Assembly: GCA_037440405.1 (NCBI GenBank)
Contig: JBBIUE010000002.1
Span: 1-64,000 of the forward strand
DNA length: 64,000 nt
Direction: 5' to 3'
DNA from: JANMGV01 sp037440405
GTDB lineage: Bacteria > Planctomycetota > Planctomycetia > Pirellulales > Pirellulaceae
The notes under the pieces are model-generated. The model saw only the letters and a program-made list of their open reading frames with translations. It did not search any database and was not told the origin of the DNA. The number at the start of each line of letters is the position of its first letter. Within the stretch, counting starts at the first letter, position 1. The position numbers and the translations under genes are program-made. Positions 54,916 through 64,000 of this stretch are shown here, in pieces.

Positions 54916-54986
54916 GCGGGTGTAGCTCAATGGTAGAGCCACAGCCTTCCAAGCTGAAGACGAGGGTTCGATTCCCTTCACCCGCT
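54916..54986 (+). tRNA. tRNA-Gly (TCC)
   Basis: Acceptor GCGGGTG/CACCCGC, anticodon TCC in the loop between CAGC and GCTG, T-arm AGGGTTCGATTCCCT. It decodes GGA. Confidence 0.94.
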
Positions 54987-55048
54987 TAGAATTTTTTCGT
55001 GCATTCCGCCCCGATTTCCAAGACGATCGGTAGGTGAACATGTTCCAT

Positions 55049-55105
55049 CCCGAAACGTCAGTGAGGGATGGGATGTTGGAACCTCGCTTGCGCAGAGCGA
55101 TCGGA
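55049..55105 (+). repeat. Dispersed palindromic repeat, copy B
   Basis: GAAACGTCAGTGAGGGATG and CCTCGCTTGCGCAGAGCG form the two halves, in the same register as copies A, C and D. It lies between tRNA-Gly and tRNA-Thr(GGT). Confidence 0.7.
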
Positions 55106-55178
55106 TTGGTGGAATCGAATTTCCGGATCGTCCAATGGACACGGTATTCGTACTGGCTGATTGCACGAGCAGGTTTTT

Positions 55179-55252
<74 letters not shown>

Positions 55253-55447
55253 GGGAACGGTGGGAGAGAGGAATGCGAGTACATGGGTAGCCAAGACTCG
55301 TTTATTCCGTACAATGTTTCCCACTTTTCTGGGCAAGCCGGTTGTTAATGATCCTAAGGCCGGTGTTGGCTCGGCGTCTCGCGAAGTTGCGGCTACGTCG
55401 AGGTTTGTCCTATTGGTGGTGTTCCGTGATTTTTCTGGTTTGATTCA

Positions 55448-55483
55448 GAGTCCGGCATTGACGGTTCGGACTCGGTCATTTTT
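55448..55483 (+). terminator. Terminator-like hairpin in the tuf leader
   Basis: GAGTCCG (55448-55454) pairs with CGGACTC (55467-55473) around a 12-base loop and is followed, after GGTCA, by five T's. It ends 20 bases before the tuf start, so it may attenuate or regulate tuf and not end a gene. Confidence 0.5.
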
Positions 55484-55503
55484 GAATGTAGGTGTGTTGA
55501 ACA

Positions 55504-56700
<1,197 letters not shown>

Positions 56701-56737
56701 TCTTTGAGGACAATCAAGAAAACAACGAGTCAAGTAC

Positions 56738-56780
56738 GCAAGGGCCTGCTCCGACCTCATCGGTTAGCAGGCTCGCTTGC
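56738..56780 (+). terminator. Nested hairpin between tuf and tRNA-Trp
   Basis: GCCTGCT (56744-56750) pairs with AGCAGGC (56766-56772), with inner CCG/CGG and outer GCAAG/CTTGC pairs. It stands 9 bases before tRNA-Trp with no T-run, so it may be a processing or attenuation structure. Confidence 0.4.
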
Positions 56781-56789
56781 TTGACGATT

Positions 56790-56862
56790 AGGGGTGTAGC
56801 TCAATTGGCAGAGCACCGGTTTCCAAAACCGGGGGTTGCGGGTTCGATTCCTGCCGCCCCTG
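56790..56862 (+). tRNA. tRNA-Trp (CCA)
   Basis: Acceptor AGGGGTG/CGCCCCT (one G-T pair), anticodon CCA between CCGGTTT and AAACCGG, T-arm GCGGGTTCGATTCCTGC. Placed between tuf and secE as in many bacteria. Confidence 0.95.
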
Positions 56863-56911
56863 TTCTCTTGCTCGGTTGCGATAGTTTTTGTTCATTTAGG
56901 AAGTGAATTTG

Positions 56912-57388
56912 ATGGCGACGGACGAACCGGTAACCAGCCGATCGTTGTTTAGCGAGATGTTTATCTCCTCCGTCTATAAGCACACGCAAGGACGAATGGT
57001 TCGACAGGTGACCTGTTTGACCATTTGGGTCGCGGTAGCGCTTGCCTCTTGGCGGTTTTTTGAAGTTGTCATCAAGGACGTTCCTTTTCAGCGATGGTGC
57101 GAGCAGTTCAGTTTGCCAATTTGGGTGGCGGACCTGTTTCGATATGGTTTGCCACTCGTGCTACTAGCGGCAGGGGTTTGGTTTGGCTTTCGATTGGTCA
57201 ATTGGCCGCGGTTCGCGGACTTTTTGATCGCCGTCGAGGCCGAGCTAAATAAAGTTTCCTGGCCGAGTCGATCTGAGCTTGTCAAGGCTTCATTGGTTGT
57301 TATATTTACGATGTTGTTTTTGGCCTCGTTACTGTTCTGCTACGATTTAATCTGGCAGGCAATTTTTACCTGGTTGAAGATTTCTTAG
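56912..57388 (+). CDS. secE: Preprotein translocase subunit SecE
   Basis: 158 residues from ATG 56912, with AGGAAG nine bases upstream; a GTG at 56903 is the alternative. Three hydrophobic stretches; the conserved essential part is at the C-terminus: FLIAVEAELNKVSWPSRSELVKAS followed by a membrane helix (VVIFTMLFLASLLFCYDLIWQ). This is a longer, three-helix SecE like that of E. coli. It precedes nusG. Confidence 0.95.
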   Translation: MATDEPVTSRSLFSEMFISSVYKHTQGRMVRQVTCLTIWVAVALASWRFFEVVIKDVPFQRWCEQFSLPIWVADLFRYGLPLVLLAAGVWFGFRLVNWPRFADFLIAVEAELNKVSWPSRSELVKASLVVIFTMLFLASLLFCYDLIWQAIFTWLKIS

Positions 57389-57502
57389 CACGTGAAGCTG
57401 CTGATCCTTCGGCAGCGAGTTTTAGGGCCAGGAGGTCGCCAAATTTGCGGAGTTCAGCTCGGCAAATTTTCGGGATCGCTTGTACTGGCGCAAGGTTATT
57501 TT

Positions 57503-58204
57503 GTGTCGAACGAAGAAGAATCATTCTCCACAGAAGAAGTAGCAAATTCGTCCAGCGTAGAGTCTGTGGACGAGAGCTCGTTCGAAGAGCCTTCTGAAAT
57601 CGTTGCTGCTCCTGCCGCTCATGGCTCGCGGAAAATGCCGGAGGTTGCCCCCTCCGAACCTGAGAAGATGATGTGGTACATCATCAAGGTTCAGTTCAAT
57701 CGCGAAGACACCATTAAGGAGGCCATTCTAAAGCGAGTGGCTCTGTCCGGCTTGAAGGAATACTTTGGTGAGATTTTGGTTCCAACGGAAGATGTGGTGG
57801 AGTTTACGAGGGCGGGAAAGCGTCGAGTTGTCAAACGGAAATTGTATCCCGGTTATTTGATGGCTCAGATGATCATCAATGATGATACGTGGTTTCTTGT
57901 CCGGGAGACTCCCGGGGTAGGTGACTTCACGGGTTCGGGTGGCAAGCCTTCGCCGATGGATGATGTCGATGTCGATCGGATCATCAAGCTAGTTCGGCCA
58001 AGTGCCGAAGAGGAGACGGTTCTCAAGTCGTCCATTCCATTCCGGCACGGCGATCGAGTTCGGGTTAAGGATGGGAATTTCCAAAACATGGAAGGTGAAG
58101 TCGACAAAGTCGATGAAGCCAATGGACGGGTCACCGTCATCATTAGCATTTTTGGTCGCAGTACACCCGTCGAGTTGGATCACTGGCAGATCGAGTACGT
58201 TTGA
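57503..58204 (+). CDS. nusG: Transcription antitermination factor NusG
   Basis: 233 residues from a GTG start at 57503 with CAAGG eight bases upstream; the longer frame from 57392 is less likely. A 60-residue acidic Ser/Glu-rich N-terminal extension precedes the NGN domain (MMWYIIKVQFNREDTIKEAI, RKLYPGYLMAQM, VRETPGVGDF) and the KOW domain (HGDRVRVKDGNFQNMEGEVD). Standard partner of secE, binding RNA polymerase. Confidence 0.93.
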   Translation: MSNEEESFSTEEVANSSSVESVDESSFEEPSEIVAAPAAHGSRKMPEVAPSEPEKMMWYIIKVQFNREDTIKEAILKRVALSGLKEYFGEILVPTEDVVEFTRAGKRRVVKRKLYPGYLMAQMIINDDTWFLVRETPGVGDFTGSGGKPSPMDDVDVDRIIKLVRPSAEEETVLKSSIPFRHGDRVRVKDGNFQNMEGEVDKVDEANGRVTVIISIFGRSTPVELDHWQIEYV

Positions 58205-58301
58205 GCCTCGATCGAAGCGATGTTGATTCTGTGTTGGTAGAGGTTCAGTTAGCAATCGTTTTCAAAGTCGAAGAGGTCGCCGCTAGAGACGGTTCGGATT
58301 C

Positions 58302-58733
58302 ATGGCAAAGCAAAAGCAAATCGCTGGTCAAGCGAAGTTTCAGGTCCCGGGTGGCCAGGCCACGCCTGCTCCACCGGTTGGGACTTCGTTAGGTAAGTAT
58401 GGGATTAATCTGGGGCAGTTTGTGTCGCAGTTCAACGAACGGACTCGCGAGTACAACGGTACTCCGATTCCGGTCATCGTCACTGTCTATTCAGACCGCA
58501 CATTCGAGTTCGTCACCAAGAGTCCTCCGGCCGCATCGCTGTTGAAGCAGGCTGCTGGTATTGCGCGTGGATCGGGTGAGCCCAACAAAACGAAGGTTGG
58601 AAAGGTCTCGATTCAGCAGGTTGAGGATATTTGCAAGAAGAAGATGGCGGATTTGAATGCGAGTGACTTAGAGGCCGCCAAGCGCATGGTGATGGGAACA
58701 GCCCGAAGCATGGGAATCGAAATCGAGGGATAG
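58302..58733 (+). CDS. rplK: 50S ribosomal protein L11
   Basis: 143 residues with KFQVPGGQATPAPPVGTSLGKYGINL and the C-terminal KMADLNASDLEAAKRMVMGTARSMGI. It binds the GTPase-associated centre of 23S rRNA. Starts the rplKAJL-rpoB block; rplA begins 9 bases after the stop. Confidence 0.97.
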   Translation: MAKQKQIAGQAKFQVPGGQATPAPPVGTSLGKYGINLGQFVSQFNERTREYNGTPIPVIVTVYSDRTFEFVTKSPPAASLLKQAAGIARGSGEPNKTKVGKVSIQQVEDICKKKMADLNASDLEAAKRMVMGTARSMGIEIEG

Positions 58734-58741
58734 AAAGAGCA

Positions 58742-59416
58742 ATGACGACCAAAGCAATGAAGGCGATGTTGTCGAAGTCGAAGGGGAAAGTGCCTCTTCC
58801 CCTTCCACAGGCCGTTGAGGTGCTGAAACAGTTTCCTCCACGGAAGTTTGACCAGTCTGTTGAAATCCACATGCATCTCGGCATTGATCCGACCCAAGCC
58901 GACCAGTTGGTGCGGGGGAGCGTGGTTCTGCCGCATGGCATCGGTCGCGTGCAGAGAGTCGTCGTTTTCGCAAAAGGCGATCTCGCGAAGGCAGCAGAGG
59001 CAGCGGGCGCAGATGCGGTTGGAGCGGATGATTTGGCGAAGCGAATTCGCGAAGGATGGTTGGACTTCGACGTGTGTATCGCAGCCCCGGATATGATGGG
59101 GCTTGTTGGTCCCCTTGGGAAGGTCCTCGGACCGCGTGGTTTAATGCCCTCTCCCCGAGCAGGTACGGTCACCGCCGATGTCGAGAAGGTTGTGAAGGAA
59201 TATAAGGCCGGAAAAGTGGAATTCCGCAATGACAAGGGATCGAACATTCATGCTGTGGTTGGAAAATTTAGCTTTGATGCGGCGAAGCTCACTGAGAACA
59301 TCCATGCTTTCATTCAGTTCGTGCTTTCGATTAAACCCAACGCGATCAAAGGAACATACATCAAGTCCATATCGATTTGTGCCACGATGACTCCAAGTGT
59401 TCGTGTGTCTATTTAG
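58742..59416 (+). CDS. rplA: 50S ribosomal protein L1
   Basis: 224 residues, L1 stalk protein and, in E. coli, translational repressor of the L11 operon. Motifs: FDQSVEIHMHLGIDPTQADQ, the conserved PLGKVLGPRGLMPSPRAGTV and VEFRNDKGSNIHAVVGKFSF. Close downstream of rplK. Confidence 0.97.
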   Translation: MTTKAMKAMLSKSKGKVPLPLPQAVEVLKQFPPRKFDQSVEIHMHLGIDPTQADQLVRGSVVLPHGIGRVQRVVVFAKGDLAKAAEAAGADAVGADDLAKRIREGWLDFDVCIAAPDMMGLVGPLGKVLGPRGLMPSPRAGTVTADVEKVVKEYKAGKVEFRNDKGSNIHAVVGKFSFDAAKLTENIHAFIQFVLSIKPNAIKGTYIKSISICATMTPSVRVSI

Positions 59417-59459
59417 TTTGCAGATTCGATATTTTTGACGGCGAAACGAGTGGTGTTCT

Positions 59460-60008
59460 ATGAGTAAATTAGTCAAGCGTTTGGTATCGCGAGATATTGC
59501 TTCGCGATTGGAAGGCGTCCAAGATGCCATCTTGGTGAATGTCATTGGCATGAATTCATCATCCACTTTCGCAATTCGCAAGTTGCTCCGCGAGAAGGGG
59601 ATTCAGATGTTGGTGGTCAAGCGGAGCTTGGCCTTCCGCGCTACTGAAGCGAGTGCGCTGCAACCTGGCTTTGCGAAGGCAGAAGGAAGTATTGCGGTGG
59701 TCTGGGGCTGCGAGGACTTTGTGTCCTTGGCGAAGGAAATCACTGCAATCCAGAAATCCAATATGTTTGCGAAGTTCGAAATCAAGGGAGGAGTCCTTGA
59801 TGGCGAAGCCCTCGCGGGCGAGAAGATTGCTGAGGTGAGCAAGTGGCCGAGTCGTCGCGAACAAATCGCGTTGTTGCTTGGTCAAGTGCTTTCGCCGGGT
59901 GCAACTTTGTCCGCTCAATTGCTTGGCCCAGCCCGTCTGCTTGCAAGTCAAGTCAAGAAGATTGGTGAGGGAGCGGAAGCGAGCGAGAACGTGGAACCAG
60001 CCAGTTAG
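59460..60008 (+). CDS. rplJ: 50S ribosomal protein L10
   Basis: 182 residues, stalk base that carries L7/L12 dimers. N-terminus SKLVKRLVSRDIASRLEGVQ, core LREKGIQMLVVKRSLAFRA and a long C-terminal helix (SRREQIALLLGQVLSPGATL). 43 bases after rplA. Confidence 0.94.
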   Translation: MSKLVKRLVSRDIASRLEGVQDAILVNVIGMNSSSTFAIRKLLREKGIQMLVVKRSLAFRATEASALQPGFAKAEGSIAVVWGCEDFVSLAKEITAIQKSNMFAKFEIKGGVLDGEALAGEKIAEVSKWPSRREQIALLLGQVLSPGATLSAQLLGPARLLASQVKKIGEGAEASENVEPAS

Positions 60009-60087
60009 TCCGATGGTATTCGTGTGCTCGGTTGCGAAAACCACCGGCACGATTTCACTTTTTTGAGAGGTTGAAGAGAGGCAAGAT

Positions 60088-60498
60088 ATGTCCGAGACGG
60101 CAACGGTTTTTTCGGAAATGGTCAAGACTTTGGGCGATCAGATCGTTGGTTTGACTCTAAAGCAGGCCAAAGAGGTAAGTGATTACTTGAAGGAAGTGCA
60201 TGGCATCGAGCCAGCGACTGGCGGTGGAGTCATCATGGCGGCTCCGTCGGCAGATGCCGGAGGTGGCGGTGCGGCAGAGGTGGAGCAGACCGAGTTCAAG
60301 GTCGTCCTTACGTCATTCGGCGAGAAGAAGCTTGACGTTGTGAAGGTCGTCAAGAACATCACGGGTGCATCTCTGATGGATGCCAAGAAATTGGTCGAAG
60401 CGGTTCCGGCAACTTTGAAGGAAGGGGTCTCGAAGGAAGTCGCTGAAAAGATCAAGAAGGAAATTGCGGATGTCGGCGGTACCGTAGAGCTCAAATAG
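60088..60498 (+). CDS. rplL: 50S ribosomal protein L7/L12
   Basis: 136 residues: N-terminal dimer part (TLKQAKEVSDYLKEVHG), Gly/Ala hinge (SADAGGGGAAEV) and C-terminal factor-binding domain (TEFKVVLTSFGEKKLDVVKV, GASLMDAKKLVEAVPATLKE). AAGAGAGGCAAG precedes the ATG. 417 bases separate it from rpoB. Confidence 0.96.
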   Translation: MSETATVFSEMVKTLGDQIVGLTLKQAKEVSDYLKEVHGIEPATGGGVIMAAPSADAGGGGAAEVEQTEFKVVLTSFGEKKLDVVKVVKNITGASLMDAKKLVEAVPATLKEGVSKEVAEKIKKEIADVGGTVELK

Positions 60499-60610
60499 CT
60501 TTGCTGTCGCTGGCAACGGAGCAAGGCCGCCTATTTAGGACCGTAGTGTTTCTCCGCAAAGGCTAGCGAAATTCCGTGCCCTGATTGGTTTTTGATCTGG
60601 CTGATTCGCT

Positions 60611-60638
60611 TTCACTTCGACAAATTCACTTCGACAAA
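60611..60638. repeat. Tandem 14-bp repeat
   Basis: TTCACTTCGACAAA occurs twice head to tail without mismatch. Confidence 0.8.
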
Positions 60639-60668
60639 GTGTACTGTTTGGCAAAAAATTTGCTGAAG

Positions 60669-60699
60669 GGACCGGAACTGGGTTTGCCTGTTCCGGTCC
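60669..60699 (+). promoter_or_regulatory. Hairpin between rplL and rpoB
   Basis: GGACCGGAAC (60669-60678) pairs perfectly with GTTCCGGTCC (60690-60699) around an 11-base loop. No T-run follows. It is a candidate attenuator or RNase III-type site that lowers rpoB relative to rplL. Confidence 0.6.
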
Positions 60700-60915
60700 G
60701 CTTCGCTATATTGCCAAGCTCCGATGTTGGCATTCCCGTCCCCAGCACCGTTCTTCTTGATGCAATTGATGATTGCCGGGTTCTCTCTGCGCGCCGAACG
60801 AAAGGTCATGTGTGATCTTGTTGGCAGTTGTTCGCACGATGCGCTTCCGGTTTTTGCGATCCGTTATTTTCCGTTCGGCATTCAGTTGGCTTCTTTGTAG
60901 GAGTAATCTCTCGAT

Positions 60916-63900
60916 ATGGCAACTTCGTCTCAGCGAAGACTTCAACCCAAGAGCATTCGTCGGTTTGGTGCCGGAACGGAACCTTTCCCAATACCGAATC
61001 TGACGACGCTTCAAACGGCATCCTACGAAGCGTTCTTACAAGAAGATGTCCCATCTGACAAGCGAAAGAATGCGGGCCTGGAAGCAGTGCTTCGAGAAAT
61101 CTTTCCGATCGAGAGTTTCGATAAGTCGGTATCGTTGGATTATTTGCGTTACGAGTTCAAGAAGGCACGTTTCACCCCTGAGGAATGTCGGCAGCTGCGA
61201 TTGACCTACGGTAAGCCTCTGCAAATTCATCTTCGTCTCAATCGCGAGCAACCTCTGGAAGAGGAAGTCTATCTCTGTGACATTCCTGTCATGCTTGGGG
61301 GGGGCGAGTTCATTATCAATGGTGCAGAACGAGTGGTTGTCAGTCAGCTGCATCGCTCGCCGGGAGTGGATTTTGTCGAGGAAGCGGAGGGCACTTCGGA
61401 AAAGCGGATGCCTAGTTGCCGGGTCATTCCGGAGCGAGGAAGTTGGATTGAAATCAACGTTACCAAGAAGGATAGCCTGTCGGTTCGCATTGATCAGAGT
61501 GGAAAGTTTTCTGTCATGACGCTTCTTCGCGCCATGAGCAAGAACTACAGTTCGACACTTCAGTTGATCGAAGCATTCTATGAAGTCCGCACGGAAAAGA
61601 TTACCGATGGGCGTAGCCTCCCCAAGATTGAAGGGCGCATATCGGCGGACGACGTCGTCTATCCTAGCGGCAGCGATCGCTCTGGCGAGATCATCATCGA
61701 GTCTTGTCAAAAAATCACGAAGACCATTGCCGAGACCATTTGTACGGCTGGGGTGAAAAGCGTCGCGGTCATTGACGCTCCCAAATTGCCTTACATCTTG
61801 AATTCGCTGATTGAGGACAACACGAACAGTCATGAGGAAGCACTGCTTCGGATCTATCAGCGCCTTCGTCCTGGCAATCCCCCAAATCTGGAGAAAGCCC
61901 GCACCCTTTTTCATGAGAAATTCTTTGATGTCAATCGTTATCGATTAGGTCGCGTGGGACGCTTCCGGCTCAATCGCAAGCTAGAGCAAGACGTGCCAGA
62001 AGAAGTCATGACTCTGCGTCCCGAGGACTTGGTTGCGTCGATTAAGTATTTGATCGATCTGTTCGATCCGGAAACGTCTGCACAATACGACGACATCGAC
62101 CACTTGGGCAATCGTCGCCTGCGGACGATTGATGAGCTGGCAAGTGAAGAACTCCGGAAGGGATTTCTCAAGCTTCGGCGCACCGTACAGGAACGGATGA
62201 GCTTGAAGGAAGCCGAGGATATGTCGCCCCGCTCGCTGATCAATCCAAAAAGTATCAGCGCTGCAGTCGAGTATTTCTTTGGTCGAGGCGAGCTTTCTCA
62301 AGTCGTGGACCAAACGAACCCATTGTCGCAGCTGACTCATGAACGCCGCTTATCGGCGCTGGGGCCAGGAGGACTCAACCGCAAGCGTGCGGGCTTTGAA
62401 GTGCGCGACGTTCACATTTCCCATTACGGTCGCATCTGCCCGATTGAGACTCCTGAAGGAACCAACATCGGCCTCATCAGTTCCTTGGCAGTTTACGCCG
62501 GTGTCGATGAGTACGGTTTCTTGATCACTCCGTATCGCAAGATATCCGATGGAAGCATCACCGATGAAGTCGTCTGGCTTCGAGCGGATGAGGAGGCGAA
62601 CTCGTTTATCGCTCCAGCGGACGTCGAGGCACAGGAAGGTGCCCTCGTTGCAGGACCAGGTTTGATCGCCCGCCACCGTAGTGACTTTCAAATCGTGCTA
62701 CCTACGGAAGTGGAGTACATGGACGTGGCTCCCAATCAGATGATCGGTGTTTCCGCCGGATTGATCCCGTTCCTTGAGCACGACGATGCCAACCGCGCAT
62801 TGATGGGAAGCAACATGCAACGGCAGGCAGTGCCACTATTGGTAACGGAACCTCCGATCGTCGCAACGGGTCTCGAAAAGGAAGTGGCCGCGAATAGCTC
62901 GATGGTTGTTCGAGCTCGCAAAGCGGGCAGGGTCACATTCGTCGACGCAACCCGGATTGAAATCGGTCAGGACATTTACCATCTCAAGAAATTCCAAGGC
63001 CTCAACGAACGAACATGCTTAAACCAGAAGCCAATCGTCAACATCGGCGATAAGGTTGAAAAGGGTCAGATCATCGCCGATGGAGCTGCATCTTACAAAG
63101 GTGAGTTGGCGTTGGGGCGAAACGTTCTCGTCGGATTCATGTCCTTCGATGGATTCAACTTTGAAGACGCGATCATTATTTCCGAGGAACTCGTCAAAAA
63201 TGATGTCTACACGTCGATTCATATTGAAGAGTTCGACGTCGAAATCCGCGAAACGAAACTGGGTAAGGAGGAGTTCACCCGGGATATACCGAATGTCAGC
63301 GACAAAGCGCTTAGGAACTTGGATGAAAGCGGTATCGTGCAAGTTGGTACCTACGTTCGTCCTGGCGACATTCTTGTCGGCAAAGTCTCTCCCAAAAGCA
63401 AGACGGAGTTGACCCCGGAAGAAAAGTTGCTGCACGCCATCTTCGGCCGAGCTGGCGAGGATGTAAAAAATGATTCACTAGAGGTGAGTTCGGGCGTCGA
63501 GGGAATTGTTATTGACACTCAGAAGTTCTCTCGCCGTATGAGTCTTTCGGAAGAAGAACGAAAGGACTACGAAAAGGAATTGAAGCGCATTGAATCGGAA
63601 GGCAACAAGGAAATCGCTGCTGCTTTCACGATTATGGTGGAAGAAGTCGAAAAGGTCGCGAAGGAAAAGCTTAAGGACAGTGATGGAACACCGTTGATCG
63701 GGAGCCAAGATCCGAAGTACCTGGCCGAACGGGCAACCACGTTCAATCTATCGCGGCACCTGAACAAGCTGGACCCCGGTCTCCATGCGGATGTGCGGCG
63801 TGTGTTCAAGCAGTTTTGGGCACCGGTTGAAGAAGCCATCGATCAGCGAGATCGAAGGTTGAACAGTATGAAACGAGGAGACGAGCTTCGTAGCGGCGTG

Positions 63901-64000
63901 CTCCAGATGGTGAAAGTCTATATCGCCACCAAACGCGTCATCAGCGTAGGTGACAAGATGGCAGGTCGGCACGGAAACAAGGGGGTTATTTCAAAGATAC
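60916..64000 (+). CDS. rpoB: RNA polymerase beta subunit, 3'-truncated
   Basis: At least 1028 residues, open to the right window edge. It starts at ATG 60916 with AGGAG upstream: MATSSQRRLQPKSIRRFG, then PIPNLTTLQTASYEAFL. Landmarks are GGGEFIINGAERVVVSQLHR, the rifampicin cluster LSQVVDQTNPLSQLTHERRL, then ALGPGGLNRKRAGFEVRDVH and PIETPEGTNIGLISSL, and at the window end MAGRHGNKGVISKI. In E. coli numbering positions 514 and 515 are Val-Val instead of Phe-Met. Catalyses RNA synthesis with RpoA, RpoC and RpoZ. rpoC should follow outside the window. Confidence 0.97.
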   Translation, partial: MATSSQRRLQPKSIRRFGAGTEPFPIPNLTTLQTASYEAFLQEDVPSDKRKNAGLEAVLREIFPIESFDKSVSLDYLRYEFKKARFTPEECRQLRLTYGKPLQIHLRLNREQPLEEEVYLCDIPVMLGGGEFIINGAERVVVSQLHRSPGVDFVEEAEGTSEKRMPSCRVIPERGSWIEINVTKKDSLSVRIDQSGKFSVMTLLRAMSKNYSSTLQLIEAFYEVRTEKITDGRSLPKIEGRISADDVVYPSGSDRSGEIIIESCQKITKTIAETICTAGVKSVAVIDAPKLPYILNSLIEDNTNSHEEALLRIYQRLRPGNPPNLEKARTLFHEKFFDVNRYRLGRVGRFRLNRKLEQDVPEEVMTLRPEDLVASIKYLIDLFDPETSAQYDDIDHLGNRRLRTIDELASEELRKGFLKLRRTVQERMSLKEAEDMSPRSLINPKSISAAVEYFFGRGELSQVVDQTNPLSQLTHERRLSALGPGGLNRKRAGFEVRDVHISHYGRICPIETPEGTNIGLISSLAVYAGVDEYGFLITPYRKISDGSITDEVVWLRADEEANSFIAPADVEAQEGALVAGPGLIARHRSDFQIVLPTEVEYMDVAPNQMIGVSAGLIPFLEHDDANRALMGSNMQRQAVPLLVTEPPIVATGLEKEVAANSSMVVRARKAGRVTFVDATRIEIGQDIYHLKKFQGLNERTCLNQKPIVNIGDKVEKGQIIADGAASYKGELALGRNVLVGFMSFDGFNFEDAIIISEELVKNDVYTSIHIEEFDVEIRETKLGKEEFTRDIPNVSDKALRNLDESGIVQVGTYVRPGDILVGKVSPKSKTELTPEEKLLHAIFGRAGEDVKNDSLEVSSGVEGIVIDTQKFSRRMSLSEEERKDYEKELKRIESEGNKEIAAAFTIMVEEVEKVAKEKLKDSDGTPLIGSQDPKYLAERATTFNLSRHLNKLDPGLHADVRRVFKQFWAPVEEAIDQRDRRLNSMKRGDELRSGVLQMVKVYIATKRVISVGDKMAGRHGNKGVISKI

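Larger units (their letters stand above)
60499..60915. other. rplL-rpoB intergenic region
   Basis: It holds a perfect tandem 14-mer (60611-60638), a 10-bp hairpin (60669-60699) and the AGGAG of rpoB near 60899. The frames here read as noise. The position matches the attenuator/processing region of other bacteria. Confidence 0.6.

Noticed and set aside
61036..61914. 292-codon minus-strand frame antisense to rpoB
   Set aside because: The plus strand encodes clear RpoB through this region; the frame is a shadow.

Overview
The window looks like a chromosome segment from a planctomycete of the Pirellulales type. The evidence is the gene content: a BBP7-family barrel protein, a sulfatase, a CRTAC1-type FG-GAP/ASPIC-UnbV protein next to a TPR protein, an ECF sigma factor beside an H-X9-DG pilin-like protein, an N-terminal LEQRQLMA-type export motif, Ser/Thr kinase signalling, a mitochondrial-like EF-G, and an EF-Tu whose switch I reads KTVTI where most bacteria have RGITI. 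No phage, transposase, CRISPR array or rRNA was seen. A short dispersed palindromic repeat occurs at least four times, once inside a coding region.

Layout. 1-6.8 kb: a 5'-truncated MGMT-type DNA repair gene, two unknown membrane or secreted proteins, the FG-GAP/TPR pair and a CelD-like acetyltransferase. 7.4-11.2 kb: an RTX-calpain protease, then an ECF sigma factor followed by a probable anti-sigma/pseudopilin fusion. 11.1-15.0 kb (minus): an envelope-glycosylation cluster (12-TM-type glycosyltransferase, SAM methyltransferase, GT2 glycosyltransferase). 15.3-19.1 kb: a short SecA and a BBP7 barrel protein. 19.2-24.2 kb: mcsB/mcsA (protein arginine kinase system), trpE and an HtrA protease. 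24.9-31.4 kb: Dus, a DUF971 protein, a sulfatase, then accC-accB-pepP. 31.9-37 kb: EF-G and a two-gene ABC exporter with a CPBP-protease fusion. 37.4-45.7 kb: a GH2 glycosidase, an esterase, queG, a small secreted protein and yidC with a PDZ insertion. 45.8-54.4 kb: tandem phosphoesterases, tsaB, imuA, a transmembrane kinase with a TAXI sensor domain, panB and a secreted protein. 54.6-64.0 kb: the conserved translation/transcription block tRNA-Thr, Tyr, Gly, Thr, tuf, tRNA-Trp, secE, nusG, rplK, rplA, rplJ, rplL and rpoB, with rpoB cut by the window end.

The most interesting architectures are the Ser/Thr kinase fused to a TRAP-TAXI binding domain, the putative anti-sigma/H-X9-DG pilin-like fusion next to its sigma factor, the RTX-calpain exoprotease, the PDZ-containing YidC and the dispersed palindromic repeat family. 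Assignments rest on motif reading by eye; no database search was run.
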